From: a virus
Length of the DNA: 64,000 bases
Reading direction: 5' to 3' (one strand)
Virus record (IMG/VR): IMGVR_UViG_3300015603_000051
Location: 1 to 64,000 of that record
Shown: one piece after another, positions 50,337 through 58,049 of the stretch
How the letters are laid out: each line of letters opens with the position of its first letter
How positions within the stretch are numbered: position 1 is the stretch's first letter
The notes under the pieces: model-generated
Databases searched by the model: none
What the model saw: the letters and a program-made list of their open reading frames with translations, nothing else
Told to the model about the DNA's origin: nothing
Position numbers and translations under genes: made by a program

Positions 50337-50593
50337 GTTGATTTCCTTTTCAGTGGTACGATCGTAAGCCCTGCTGGTATATTCTTAGGGCGTTGCAGGC
50401 ACAACATCTTCAAATGCTTATCAGGCTCAACTTCACTGTAGATCAGGTAGCCCTCGGTATCCCCCTGCTTCATCGCTGCACACCAACCACGATATGCTAC
50501 GGCGGTTGACGAGTTCAGATAGTTACCCTTTGCATCCTTATCAAAACTCCCCGGCAAATCTTTTAGTGCGTCCTCGAATTGCTTGCGTTTCAT
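50333..50593 (-). CDS. Small hypothetical protein
   Basis: 86 residues from ATG 50593, overlapping both neighbours by four bases. FEDALKDLPGSFDKDAKGNYLNSSTAVAYRGWCAAMKQGD is typical of small prophage proteins whose helical segment is followed by a surface-binding loop. Function unknown. Confidence 0.65.
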   Translation of the reverse strand: MKRKQFEDALKDLPGSFDKDAKGNYLNSSTAVAYRGWCAAMKQGDTEGYLIYSEVEPDKHLKMLCLQRPKNIPAGLTIVPLKRKST

Positions 50594-50970
50594 TTTGTCC
50601 TGCCTTTCCATTCATTTATTTTCTGTATAGCCAGCTGGCACTGCGCAATATCAAACATCCCGATGTGGGCAGCTTCTAGTGGCAAGCGCATCACCATGGC
50701 CAGAAACGCATACGCTGAACTGCGGGGCATATGTTTATCTTTCCAGAGCGGGTCGAACGCTTGATGTGCCTGTATTTTCCAGAACCTTAACTGCCGATCA
50801 GCCATCCTACCTAGCGGCTGGTTTTTCTTTTCTTTGATCTTGTGCGTACCGACATAAGCGTCACACGGCCTGCAGTCCCACACTAGCCCATAACTTCTCC
50901 CCAGTCCGTATACAAGTTCACTATCAATAAGTTTTGCATCTGATCCACAGTATGGGCAGATAACTTTCAT
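50590..50970 (-). CDS. DUF3268-type zinc-finger protein
   Basis: 126 residues. CPYCGSDAKLIDSELVYGLGRSYGLVWDCRPCDAYVGTHK is a zinc ribbon; the rest (PLGRMADRQLRFWKIQAHQAFDPLW, AYAFLAMVMRLPLEAAHIGMFDIAQCQLAI) matches the widespread phage DUF3268 pattern. Role unknown; presumed nucleic-acid binding. Confidence 0.82.
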   Translation of the reverse strand: MKVICPYCGSDAKLIDSELVYGLGRSYGLVWDCRPCDAYVGTHKIKEKKNQPLGRMADRQLRFWKIQAHQAFDPLWKDKHMPRSSAYAFLAMVMRLPLEAAHIGMFDIAQCQLAIQKINEWKGRTK

Positions 50971-51155
50971 TTTATTTCTTTCTCTTTATCCACCACTCGT
51001 ATGCTATCCAGCTCAGCGCCACTACTAAAAACAGAATCCCCATGCTGTACTTCAACAGTACCTGTCCCATAATTTTTCCTCCCAAAAATTGCATCAAAGT
51101 TTTCGTTGTATTTCTCTACATCAAACGCGCGTTGCCAGCTGCCCTTAGTGCTCAT
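50967..51155 (-). CDS. Small hypothetical protein
   Basis: 62 residues, ATGA overlaps on both sides. Acidic, no domain recognised (FDVEKYNENFDAIFGRKNYGTG). Confidence 0.6.
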   Translation of the reverse strand: MSTKGSWQRAFDVEKYNENFDAIFGRKNYGTGTVEVQHGDSVFSSGAELDSIRVVDKEKEIK

Positions 51156-51616
51156 GTATTCCCCCTTGATTCGATAGCCCTTGCGAAAGCGCTTAAATTG
51201 AACGGAACGGAAGTCGTGAAAAGGTCTGATTCCGCGGCGACTTCCATTTCGCTAATCTCCCGCACGAGGCGTTTTATGTCGAAAGGTGTCAAAGGCTTGC
51301 GCTCTACTGGTGCTGATGCTGCGAGGATTGCTCTGGCGAATATGATTGGGTTATATAAAATGTGATTAGTGATGCGACCTTGTATTAAGTGGCTATCCCA
51401 TAATTCTTTGACTCTTTCATCACTCAGTTCCCGCGCTGGTGCTGGTCTGCGATTCCAAGCGGCTATTGCTTTTGCCAATCCCGCATTATTTATCGCGTCA
51501 TGCTTTCGAGTAATCGTCAACAGGCAATAATCGCATCGGACTACAGCTTCCATGATTAAGTTTTCTGTATAGGCTTTACCGCCACAGCATGGGCATGGTT
51601 TCAGTTCTTCGCTCAT
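51152..51616 (-). CDS. Lar-like restriction-alleviation zinc-ribbon protein
   Basis: 154 residues. LKPCPCCGGKAYTENLIMEAVVRCDYCLLTITRKHDAINNAGLAKAIAAWNRRP has the Lar signature (LKPCPxCGG, C-x2-C, AWNRR). A helical C-terminal extension follows (RELSDERVKELWDSH). Lar proteins modulate type I restriction; the family is broad and this one may differ. Confidence 0.8.
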   Translation of the reverse strand: MSEELKPCPCCGGKAYTENLIMEAVVRCDYCLLTITRKHDAINNAGLAKAIAAWNRRPAPARELSDERVKELWDSHLIQGRITNHILYNPIIFARAILAASAPVERKPLTPFDIKRLVREISEMEVAAESDLFTTSVPFNLSAFARAIESRGNT

Positions 51617-51619
51617 GGC

Positions 51620-51808
51620 TTAATACTCCAATTCAACTGTGAATTCATGCCCACATTCAGGACATGACGTTTCATAAGTACAATCAACCGCAAGTGGTTT
51701 AATTCCTGATTGCTTGAAACTATCAGAATCAATCAAGTCAAAAAAGTGGTCACATTTAGGACAATCTACCGCCAATGAAATACTCCATAACGCACTTATT
51801 GTTTTCAT
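51620..51808 (-). CDS. Small zinc-ribbon protein
   Basis: 62 residues. VDCPKCDHFFDLID and ETSCPECGHEFTVELEY form a four-Cys ribbon split by a loop. Common in prophage early regions; unknown function. Confidence 0.7.
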   Translation of the reverse strand: MKTISALWSISLAVDCPKCDHFFDLIDSDSFKQSGIKPLAVDCTYETSCPECGHEFTVELEY

Positions 51809-52755
51809 GGATTATCTCCTTGTTCTGGCTGCGATTTATCAGGGCAATTTCCAAAATCCATACGGGCGCAAGCAGGGCAGGTTCTATCCCAGTGCTGCAT
51901 AGGATGGTCAATGTGTGCGAATCCTGCGTTGATAAGAGAGTCAATACCCGCTTGCGTTTCAGGCTTTTGTTCTGGCTGCACCTGTACAGCGTTGAGGATT
52001 GCTTGCCATTCTGCTGACTCCATTTTTATACGATAGACAGTTGCACCATCGCCCCGTTCATCTATTGTCTTGAAAGTTATAGCGTTACCAACCGCCACCC
52101 TGATTGCTGATAGCTGTGCTTGTAGTCTTTCTTCGGAGCGATATAGTTCATCAATCTTATTTGTGAATCTCCACTCATCAAGTTCTTTCCGCAACGCTTC
52201 CAGTTCTGCTTGTAGAGCATCTAATTTGCCATCAGCGAGCAAGGCTGCATTTAGGTACGCCCCCGCAAGTCCTTTTTCGCCTAACAAGTCTTTCCGCAAC
52301 GCTTCCAGTTCTGCTTGCTGGTTGGGTTGTGTAATACCTGTCGCCATATTGTCTATCTGCGAAAGCACTCCAGCCATATCATCAAGTGGTCGCCATTGGG
52401 TGACGGTCGGGTAAAACTTTCTCGCCATGTATTTAGCTATTCCAATTGCTGACTGTAATTCCGAAGCCATTGCCTGATCTACGCTAACGGGTGCAGGGGT
52501 AGGTTTAGTGTTAGCCACATGGACAAAAGGTTTTTCATATAATGGCTTGTTTTCGTGATGTGGCAGCGTGGTCGGTGTAAAGAATAAACCGCTCCAGCCA
52601 TCACCAGCTTTTACATGGTACGCATACGGCTCCTGTTTCTCTGCTGCCTCAAGTCGGTCTGCAAGGGCGCGGAGGTTGTCGCGGGTAGTTCCGGTTTGCC
52701 CACTTGCAAGCAGCATGTCTGCCGCTTCCCGTATTAGTTCAATATCGTTTTTCAT
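51805..52755 (-). CDS. Ead/Ea22-like protein with duplicated coiled coil
   Basis: 316 residues from ATG 52755. N-terminal helix (DIELIREAADMLLASGQTG...LRALADRLEAAEKQEP), YHVKAGDGWSGLFF, then a coiled coil containing QAELEALRK twice. At the DNA level this is an exact 29-base direct repeat (52184-52212 and 52289-52317). The C-terminus has PACARMDFGNC. Resembles modular Ead/Ea22-type prophage proteins; function unknown. Confidence 0.7.
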   Translation of the reverse strand: MKNDIELIREAADMLLASGQTGTTRDNLRALADRLEAAEKQEPYAYHVKAGDGWSGLFFTPTTLPHHENKPLYEKPFVHVANTKPTPAPVSVDQAMASELQSAIGIAKYMARKFYPTVTQWRPLDDMAGVLSQIDNMATGITQPNQQAELEALRKDLLGEKGLAGAYLNAALLADGKLDALQAELEALRKELDEWRFTNKIDELYRSEERLQAQLSAIRVAVGNAITFKTIDERGDGATVYRIKMESAEWQAILNAVQVQPEQKPETQAGIDSLINAGFAHIDHPMQHWDRTCPACARMDFGNCPDKSQPEQGDNP

Positions 52756-53024
52756 AGTTCCTCCCACGTTTTGTAGTAGCTGTTGCCTTGCACTGTGCCG
52801 TCCGGCAGTAATGCTAGATACTCTCCGCCCGGGCGCTTAACCAATCTCCGGCAGTTCAATGTCTTCGCCCTATAAAGCGTAATCTCGCCACAGTTATTTA
52901 TCAGCAACACATTCGGTTTTCTAAATTCTGGCAGTATCTTCCATATGCCCAGCGCTGCCCATATGCCAAAAAGTGAACATGTTATAGACAACACCGTCAT
53001 CGCAAATATTTGTTCATTACTCAT
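52752..53024 (-). CDS. Small membrane protein
   Basis: 90 residues. One hydrophobic segment at residues 8-29 (AMTVLSITCSLFGIWAALGIW), then a basic beta-type domain (RKPNVLLINNCGEITLYRAKTLNCRRLVKRPGG). Overlaps both neighbours by four bases. Unknown. Confidence 0.65.
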   Translation of the reverse strand: MSNEQIFAMTVLSITCSLFGIWAALGIWKILPEFRKPNVLLINNCGEITLYRAKTLNCRRLVKRPGGEYLALLPDGTVQGNSYYKTWEEL

Positions 53025-53176
53025 TTTGAACCCCCCATTTTATTAAATGTTGCTACATCTTTTCTGATTTGTTCCACGGTCGCTTTATCTTCCAGCCCCC
53101 GCAGTACGCCAAGCAAAAAGAACACAAGCGCGAATGTTGTGGCAGCCACAACAAATATAATCAGCAGGCGTTTCAT
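53021..53176 (-). CDS. Small single-pass membrane protein containing the palindrome
   Basis: 51 residues from ATG 53176. MKRLLIIFVVAATTFALVFFLLGVL is a transmembrane helix whose VVAATT is encoded by palindrome copy 6. A charged tail follows. Overlaps neighbours by four bases. Confidence 0.65.
   Translation of the reverse strand: MKRLLIIFVVAATTFALVFFLLGVLRGLEDKATVEQIRKDVATFNKMGGSK
53135..53153. repeat. 19-bp dispersed palindrome, copy 6
   Basis: TGTTGTGGCAGCCACAACA, read as VVAATT inside the transmembrane helix of the gene at 53021-53176. Confidence 0.95.
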
Positions 53177-53523
53177 AAGCACAGCATCGGCCATGGACCC
53201 CACCACGATGCCTTAGCGGCCTTCACTTGCCCACTCTTGGCCGGTACAACCTTCACCTTGCGGCGCCACGTATCGGTGTTGTCTTCGTCGGAAACCCACT
53301 CAACAGTATACTGTTTGGTGAACCCGTTGTATTCATCATTTTTTGTACGCCGCACCATACCAACAAGCACCATTTCTGAAAGCACATGCCTCGCGCGGTT
53401 GTGCGATAAATCTAGCTTCGATGCCAGTTCTTTCACTGCGGCAGTTGAACACGCTACGCCGCCATGTTCCTCAATAAATGTTTTTACGACATTCGTGTAT
53501 TTTTGTTTGCTTGCTTCTTTCAT
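53173..53523 (-). CDS. Winged-helix DNA-binding protein
   Basis: 116 residues from ATG 53523 (GGAGAGTAT upstream). VKTFIEEHGGVACSTAAVKELASKLDLSHNRARHVLSEMVLVGMVRRTK is a winged helix-turn-helix with wing. C-terminus basic. Possible early-region regulator. Confidence 0.72.
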   Translation of the reverse strand: MKEASKQKYTNVVKTFIEEHGGVACSTAAVKELASKLDLSHNRARHVLSEMVLVGMVRRTKNDEYNGFTKQYTVEWVSDEDNTDTWRRKVKVVPAKSGQVKAAKASWWGPWPMLCL

Positions 53524-53942
53524 ATACTCTCCTTCTCCCATTTGCCAAATAACGCTTCTATGAGCGGGTCCCGTACCGCTGGCAGTGCTGCCTTACGCTT
53601 ACGTTCTGCTGCCCGTGCCTTTATCTCCAGCGTCTGGCTAGGGTTCTTCGTTACGTACTCTGCGTCCACCCCCGGCCCGTACGCAAACACCCGTATAGGC
53701 GATCCCGGGTTGTCTATCCATCGCTGGATGTGCATGTAACCTAACTCATGCATCACGCTCAGCACCCCATTCGACGTGGACTTCGACACACACAGCAATG
53801 CCTGTATGGACTTCGCCGTCTGGCTTGATGCACGTAATGCCTCAAGGACTTTAGGTATATGTTTCTGGTAGAACTTCTTGCGCTGCGCGTTGCTCCTGCC
53901 TGTCAACGCAAGTGGTGCATTTCCATTTCCTGTTGAGCCCAT
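53520..53942 (-). CDS. Winged-helix DNA-binding protein
   Basis: 140 residues from ATG 53942 (GAGGTTTACAATA upstream); upstream in-frame ATGs at 53957 and 53963 are alternatives. FYQKHIPKVLEALRASSQTAKSIQALLCVSKSTSNGVLSVMHELGYMHIQRW is a winged helix-turn-helix. Its first 92 bases overlap the zinc-ribbon gene at 53851-54042. It may act together with the neighbouring winged-helix protein. Confidence 0.68.
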   Translation of the reverse strand: MGSTGNGNAPLALTGRSNAQRKKFYQKHIPKVLEALRASSQTAKSIQALLCVSKSTSNGVLSVMHELGYMHIQRWIDNPGSPIRVFAYGPGVDAEYVTKNPSQTLEIKARAAERKRKAALPAVRDPLIEALFGKWEKESI

Positions 53943-54042
53943 TATTGTAAACCTCATATTCACCTACTGTTGATTTCTCGCGGCAGCTAGCGCACAGCCG
54001 ACCCGCGCCCCCAAAGATGTTCCAGTATTGTTGTTGGTTCAA
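53851..54042 (-). CDS. Small zinc-ribbon protein
   Basis: 63 residues. LCASCREKSTVGEYEVYNNGLNRKWKCTTCVDRQEQR is a Cys-x2-Cys / Cys-x2-Cys ribbon. ATG overlaps the upstream stop; its C-terminal third overlaps the next gene. Confidence 0.68.
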   Translation of the reverse strand: MNQQQYWNIFGGAGRLCASCREKSTVGEYEVYNNGLNRKWKCTTCVDRQEQRAAQEVLPETYT

Positions 54043-54371
54043 TCTTCCACCCAGAAAATGTTATCCGACACCCTCGTACCGACCCCCTCGATACGAGTAC
54101 CCACATCTGATGCGGTCAGGACGTTGTACCGCTTGCGCAGCGAACCCCCCACCCTAGCATCGTCGATAGACTCCACATAGAACGCACCGCCGACCGCCAC
54201 CAGCGTATCGGCGACGGGGTCAAAATCCCCCAACTGCTCCCCGATATGCAGGCGTCCACCCTCTAGCTTTTCAATGCGCCTCATAGAGCCATTCTCCAGT
54301 TTGTATCCAAGCCTGAATCGCAGGATTTCTAAAATGATTTGCTCTGGTGGTATTACATGTAGTATGTCCAT
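54039..54371 (-). CDS. Hypothetical beta-rich protein
   Basis: 110 residues from ATG 54371 (AAAGGTGTGTACT upstream). MDILHVIPPEQIILEILRFRLGYKLENGSMRRIEKLEGGRLHIGEQLGDFDP, then ALVAVGG-type strands. No family recognised. Confidence 0.65.
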   Translation of the reverse strand: MDILHVIPPEQIILEILRFRLGYKLENGSMRRIEKLEGGRLHIGEQLGDFDPVADTLVAVGGAFYVESIDDARVGGSLRKRYNVLTASDVGTRIEGVGTRVSDNIFWVED

Positions 54372-54387
54372 AGTACACACCTTTCTG

Positions 54388-55263
54388 TTAAATTGCAAAC
54401 TTTCCTCGCATCGTTTTCACATCTTCACGTACGCTTGCGCGTACGCCTGCTTCCTCCCGCAAGTCCTTCGCTGTAACCCCGAGCATGATCGACTCCAGCT
54501 CACGGCGCGCCCGCTCCAGCCTAGTATCGCCCGATACATTCAGGCTTTTCAGCAGCTCACACAGCTCCACAGCGTTCTCCACCAGCGAGTCCCTGAATAC
54601 GTTAGGCTTGCCTTCCTCGTCTGCACCAAGGCGCTCTGCTAGCTTGTCAAGGCACGACTTGAGCCTATCCCACAGCAACAGGTTCACTTCTGCTATGCGG
54701 GCGTTCATGGTCTGCTCGTAGGCAGCGCGTAGTTCTTCACGTAGCGAGTTCTCTGCGTCCACCCTGAAGTCACCCGATGTGGGCACCGGTGCAATATCCC
54801 AACTGACTGCGAACTTGCCTGTGATTTCCTGCACACTCGGGTACTCCGCGCGGTTGAACATCGCCCCGAGTTTGAACGCCATGCCGGACACCTGCACGTT
54901 GTAGTCCTGTATGAAGTCAGTCACCTTCACATCGAAGTCGTACTTCATATCATGCAGTTCCTGCATCACATCATTCAGCAGCGCAACAGGCAGCATCTTC
55001 AGGTTGCCCATCCACGGCAGCGTCACGCTCGGCAGGTAGTTACGGATAGCACTTGCCTGCTTGTTGATCGCATCCAGCTTCGGATTGTCCACGAACAGCC
55101 GCTTGGTTACAAGGGCTGCGTCCTTCGACTGCGCGTGGTTATCTGCGACTACTTTCTCCGTGTTGGTTTTGTCTTTCTTCCTGCCAGCCCATACAGATAT
55201 GTTCAGGTCTAGCAGCACTGCCGACGACACGATGCCGCCGATTACGTCTTTGTGGGTGTTCAT
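54388..55263 (-). CDS. DUF3150-like protein of the MoxR/VWA module
   Basis: 291 residues. Opens with a beta strand segment SSAVLLDLNISVWAGRKKD (characteristic start of DUF3150-type phage proteins), followed by long helices; ends with RARRELESIMLGVTAKDLREEAG. Proteins like this are encoded with MoxR/CobS-type ATPases and VWA proteins in phages, as here. The name is by resemblance; no activity is known. Confidence 0.65.
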   Translation of the reverse strand: MNTHKDVIGGIVSSAVLLDLNISVWAGRKKDKTNTEKVVADNHAQSKDAALVTKRLFVDNPKLDAINKQASAIRNYLPSVTLPWMGNLKMLPVALLNDVMQELHDMKYDFDVKVTDFIQDYNVQVSGMAFKLGAMFNRAEYPSVQEITGKFAVSWDIAPVPTSGDFRVDAENSLREELRAAYEQTMNARIAEVNLLLWDRLKSCLDKLAERLGADEEGKPNVFRDSLVENAVELCELLKSLNVSGDTRLERARRELESIMLGVTAKDLREEAGVRASVREDVKTMRGKFAI

Positions 55264-55272
55264 AACATTCTC

Positions 55273-55491
55273 CTATAGAAGTTTCCGTGCGTTAATTTCC
55301 GTACGATAAGATTTTTCTCTTTCTGGCGCCATGATGGTCGTGGTTTGCTTGAACTTATCGGACACGAACTGAATCAATTCTCTCGCATCCCATGTGGTCG
55401 GCAGCTTGCCCTGCTCGATCTGCTCCAGCACACCCTTGCCTACTGCCTTGACGTGCGCCACTACAACTGCGAACTGCTCTTCCTGCTTCAC
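55273..55491 (-). CDS. Small hypothetical protein
   Basis: 72 residues, ATGA overlap with the upstream HTH gene. AVVVAHVKAVGKGVLEQIEQGKLPTTWDARELIQFVSDKFKQT; helical, possibly regulatory. Unknown. Confidence 0.65.
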   Translation of the reverse strand: MKQEEQFAVVVAHVKAVGKGVLEQIEQGKLPTTWDARELIQFVSDKFKQTTTIMAPEREKSYRTEINARKLL

Positions 55492-55709
55492 TGTAGCCCC
55501 CTGATCTTCACGCCTAGCGTTGCGCGGATACCCCGCGTTGGTATGCCTGTCAGCTCATGCATCTTGATTACGAACATCGCACCTACCGGCAGCACGCCGT
55601 TTCTATACTTGCTAATTACCGGCGGGTGTATGCCGAGCATCTTGCCTAGTGCTGCATCATTCTTGGCGCCTGTTATTTCTGCTGCGATATCGATTACATT
55701 TTTATTCAT
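55488..55709 (-). CDS. Cro/YdaS-like helix-turn-helix protein
   Basis: 73 residues. IDIAAEITGAKNDAALGKMLGIHPPVISKYRNGVLPVGAMFVIKMHELTG is an XRE-type helix-turn-helix with recognition helix PPVISKYRNG. Candidate regulator, for example of the palindromic sites; no evidence ties it to them. Confidence 0.8.
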   Translation of the reverse strand: MNKNVIDIAAEITGAKNDAALGKMLGIHPPVISKYRNGVLPVGAMFVIKMHELTGIPTRGIRATLGVKIRGLQ

Positions 55710-55710
55710 G

Positions 55711-56016
55711 CTATTTCTCCCTTAGCTTTTTTAAATTAAAATATCTTTTCGTTACTAGTTCATATGCAGTTTTCTCGGTGCCGGTTGCCACCCTAGATAG
55801 CAACTCGTTCACCATCAATACGTGTGCTGCCTCTTCATCGCCCTCCAAGATCGCATCTGCATACATATCCCACCCTGCTGAAAGTTGCCGTGCAGCTCTG
55901 TTTGCGTATATTTTTTCTGCGTGTTTCGTGTACTCCTGTTTTAGTTCCTTCGACGGGATGCCGATAACCTTAACTACCAAGCCGGCGCTGTCAAAACACT
56001 TTTTAAGCTTTTCCAT
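55711..56016 (-). CDS. Small helical protein
   Basis: 101 residues. KELKQEYTKHAEKIYANRAARQLSAGWDMYADAILEGDEEAAHVLMVNELL, helical. One base before the HTH gene. Unknown. Confidence 0.68.
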   Translation of the reverse strand: MEKLKKCFDSAGLVVKVIGIPSKELKQEYTKHAEKIYANRAARQLSAGWDMYADAILEGDEEAAHVLMVNELLSRVATGTEKTAYELVTKRYFNLKKLREK

Positions 56017-56128
56017 AGCGCACCTCTATCAGTCCAGCGTATCTTGCCTCACTTATTACTATGTACCCCTTGCGCTTCATCAAGTGTCGTGCACGTTTGT
56101 ACAGGTACTCGCTTGTGTAAGTCTTCAT
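56003..56128 (-). CDS. 41-residue basic protein
   Basis: MKTYTSEYLYKRARHLMKRK then GYIVISEARYAGLIEVRYGKA, with GGGAGATAAAGC directly before ATG 56128, the ribosome site used by many genes here. Overlaps the C-terminal coding part of the gene at 56049-56363 in another frame and the next gene by 14 bases. The strand-turn-helix plan looks real. Confidence 0.6.
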   Translation of the reverse strand: MKTYTSEYLYKRARHLMKRKGYIVISEARYAGLIEVRYGKA

Positions 56129-56363
56129 GCTTTATCTCCCTGATAACATCGTTGGTGTAGGCTTCCAGTCCGGCCCCGTCAACACTCCAGTAATCTTTCC
56201 AGAGTATCCTGCGCAGCGCCATGCCTGTGTTCTGCGTTTCTAATATCTGCTCAGGCGTAGGCACTTTCGGGAACCGCAGCTTCAGCATTAGGAATGTCTC
56301 CATGTCATTTGTTGTGGCTGCCACAACATTTCGTATCTGCTCATAGAATTTATCTAAGTCCAT
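56049..56363 (-). CDS. Hypothetical protein carrying the palindrome
   Basis: 104 residues. MDLDKFYEQIRNVVAATTNDMETFLMLKLRFPKVPTPEQIL; codons 12-17 are palindrome copy 7. The last 26 residues overlap a small gene in another frame, so the real C-terminus is uncertain. Confidence 0.65.
   Translation of the reverse strand: MDLDKFYEQIRNVVAATTNDMETFLMLKLRFPKVPTPEQILETQNTGMALRRILWKDYWSVDGAGLEAYTNDVIREIKHEDLHKRVPVQTCTTLDEAQGVHSNK
56310..56328. repeat. 19-bp dispersed palindrome, copy 7
   Basis: TGTTGTGGCTGCCACAACA near the 5' end of the gene at 56049-56363, read as VVAATT. Confidence 0.95.
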
Positions 56364-56691
56364 ATTCGTCTCCTAGTTCGCGCACGTAGTGTTCCATCGG
56401 TGCCCAGTGCGCCGTCGGGATTAAGTTGGTGCTTCCGTTGAACGACTTTTTGACCCCGTGATGCATTGCATCACGGGTCTGTTTCACACTTGTAGAACTT
56501 AGCATGCGGTCAACCACAAACGCAACGCATCCTTCTATATCCTCCCACTTATGCATTTCGACTTCGAACCTTTTATAGTTCGGGTAGGTATTAGCCGAGT
56601 ATGCCTCTTCCAGCTCACGGGAATAGCTCAGCGCCATATAGATTCCGACCGCTTCCTTCACTACAAGCTTGGCTTTATCTAGGATGTTCAC
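56350..56691 (-). CDS. Hypothetical helical protein
   Basis: 113 residues, four-base overlap upstream, 14-base overlap downstream. KLVVKEAVGIYMALSYSRELEEAYSANTYPNYKRFEVEMHKWEDIEGCVAFVVDRML. No family recognised. Confidence 0.65.
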   Translation of the reverse strand: MNILDKAKLVVKEAVGIYMALSYSRELEEAYSANTYPNYKRFEVEMHKWEDIEGCVAFVVDRMLSSTSVKQTRDAMHHGVKKSFNGSTNLIPTAHWAPMEHYVRELGDEYGLR

Positions 56692-56885
56692 AACAGCACC
56701 ACATGAGTAACCACACCCTCTTCTTTCCGCAGGATGCGGGATACGTACCGCGCTGTGCGCACATCAGGGAACGACCGCTTGATTACAGGGCGTGTGTCAT
56801 ACTCAAAGCTGCCGTTCATACTCGTCACCCACCGCCCCGTGTCAGGTGCATAAAGGTGTACTGTTTGTTGGTTATTCATAGCCAT
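56688..56885 (-). CDS. Small beta-type protein
   Basis: 65 residues. YAPDTGRWVTSMNGSFEYDTRPVIKRSFPDVRTARYVSRILRKEEGVVTHVVLL suggests a small antiparallel sheet with one helix. Unknown. Confidence 0.62.
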   Translation of the reverse strand: MAMNNQQTVHLYAPDTGRWVTSMNGSFEYDTRPVIKRSFPDVRTARYVSRILRKEEGVVTHVVLL

Positions 56886-57217
56886 TCCCTCCTAGTTCTG
56901 TTCGTATAGGTAATGAGGTAGATAAATTCAACCGTTTCTCTTTTGCGCCTGTCCATGTCCCACATATACACAAACCCGTTGTCTCGCGCCATCCTCCTTG
57001 TTTGTCCGTAGGCGAGCATATTCTTCACAAGTAGGTCTTCCGCTCCCTCCCCCCACGCTTTGACCGCAACGTCGAAGTCTTCTACCAATTCGGCCTTGTT
57101 TGCGAGCGAATATTCTTTCGCATCTACTACCAACACTACGTTGTCTACCGCTGCGAACACAGGTTCTAGCTTTCTCTTAATGCGCGAGTACCGGCGGAGT
57201 TTTGTTTTCGTTTTCAT
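56876..57217 (-). CDS. Hypothetical basic protein
   Basis: 113 residues with a strongly basic N-terminus (KTKTKLRRYSRIKRKLE) and FAAVDNVVLVVDAKEYSLANKAELVEDFDVAVKAWGEGAEDL. No family recognised; overlaps both neighbours slightly. Confidence 0.65.
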   Translation of the reverse strand: MKTKTKLRRYSRIKRKLEPVFAAVDNVVLVVDAKEYSLANKAELVEDFDVAVKAWGEGAEDLLVKNMLAYGQTRRMARDNGFVYMWDMDRRKRETVEFIYLITYTNRTRREWL

Positions 57218-57975
57218 GACGCCCTCCTTTTCTTAGGTAACTCGCCTGCGGGTACAGGCACTTTATCAAACGCATCGAATTGGTCGTACGCTGCCCATCT
57301 AACATTCTCGAACACCGCGTTCGACCAGTACGCCTGTCTCCCCCACCCCATCAAATACGTCCCGCCAAGTGACTTCTTCAAGATGTACATGAGAACATCG
57401 TCTTCGTTCTTCCCATTCTTGATATGCTGCGCTATCCCCGCTGCCGCTATCGCAGGTGTATCGGCATATAGCCCACTGCTCGGTGTTGTTGCCGACATGA
57501 TCGCCTTGGCACGATCGAACACAGGCTTCAACCTTGCCCGTACTTCCTTCGCCCTGTCCTTGTTCAGCACATAATTGAACTCAGTTTCAGGGTTCAGCAC
57601 GACACCATCTTTTATCCGCAGCCCTTCACGCGGTATTGCATACGAGCCGCCACTCACCCCAACGCGCACTCGGTTCTGCTCACGCCGCACACTGAATGGC
57701 GCAATGCTATGCATGAACATCGTAGTGCTTACCGTCTCCCATCCTCCATGGTTTAACTCGATCGTGCCGTCAGGGAAGAAGCTCACACAATTCGTACTGT
57801 GCAGCTTGAAGTGAACCACTTCCCTATCCATATGCACGACCATCGCGTTGTCGCTGCTGCGCTTGCCGATGTGCCTGATGCCAGTAGTGCGTAAAGGCTT
57901 GATGCTGTCGTGGTAGCGCTTGGCACTGTAGTAGCCGGACAGCGAAGGTACTGCGTCATAGTTTCTGTTGTACAT
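57214..57975 (-). CDS. Unnamed family, paralogue 1 of the MoxR/VWA module
   Basis: 253 residues, GGGAGATAAGT upstream. N-terminal part: YYSAKRYHDSIKPLR, HIGKRSSDNAMVVHMDREVVHFKLHSTNCVSFFPDGTIELNHGGWETVST. Then YAIPREGLRIKDGVVLNPETEFNYVLNKDRAKEVRARLKPVF. The same ordered plan (INxDGRIxV, a W-x-S/T-Y start, a Y-x-V-xxRGL strand, a TINKERSKAAR-like helix) occurs in the gene at 61664-62644, so they are diverged paralogues. They flank the ATPase and VWA genes and may be its clients or adaptors. I recognise no established name. Confidence 0.7.
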   Translation of the reverse strand: MYNRNYDAVPSLSGYYSAKRYHDSIKPLRTTGIRHIGKRSSDNAMVVHMDREVVHFKLHSTNCVSFFPDGTIELNHGGWETVSTTMFMHSIAPFSVRREQNRVRVGVSGGSYAIPREGLRIKDGVVLNPETEFNYVLNKDRAKEVRARLKPVFDRAKAIMSATTPSSGLYADTPAIAAAGIAQHIKNGKNEDDVLMYILKKSLGGTYLMGWGRQAYWSNAVFENVRWAAYDQFDAFDKVPVPAGELPKKRRAS

Positions 57976-58027
57976 ACTTATCTCCCTAAGTGTGTGAACT
58001 GCGGGGCGCTACTACTGCCCCGCTACT

Positions 58028-58046
58028 TGTTGTGGCTGCCACAACA
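58028..58046. repeat. 19-bp dispersed palindrome, copy 8
   Basis: TGTTGTGGCTGCCACAACA, intergenic, just after the stop of the gene at 58050-58586. A GC hairpin (GCGGGGC/GCCCCGC) lies between it and the next gene. Confidence 0.95.
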
Positions 58047-58049
58047 TTT

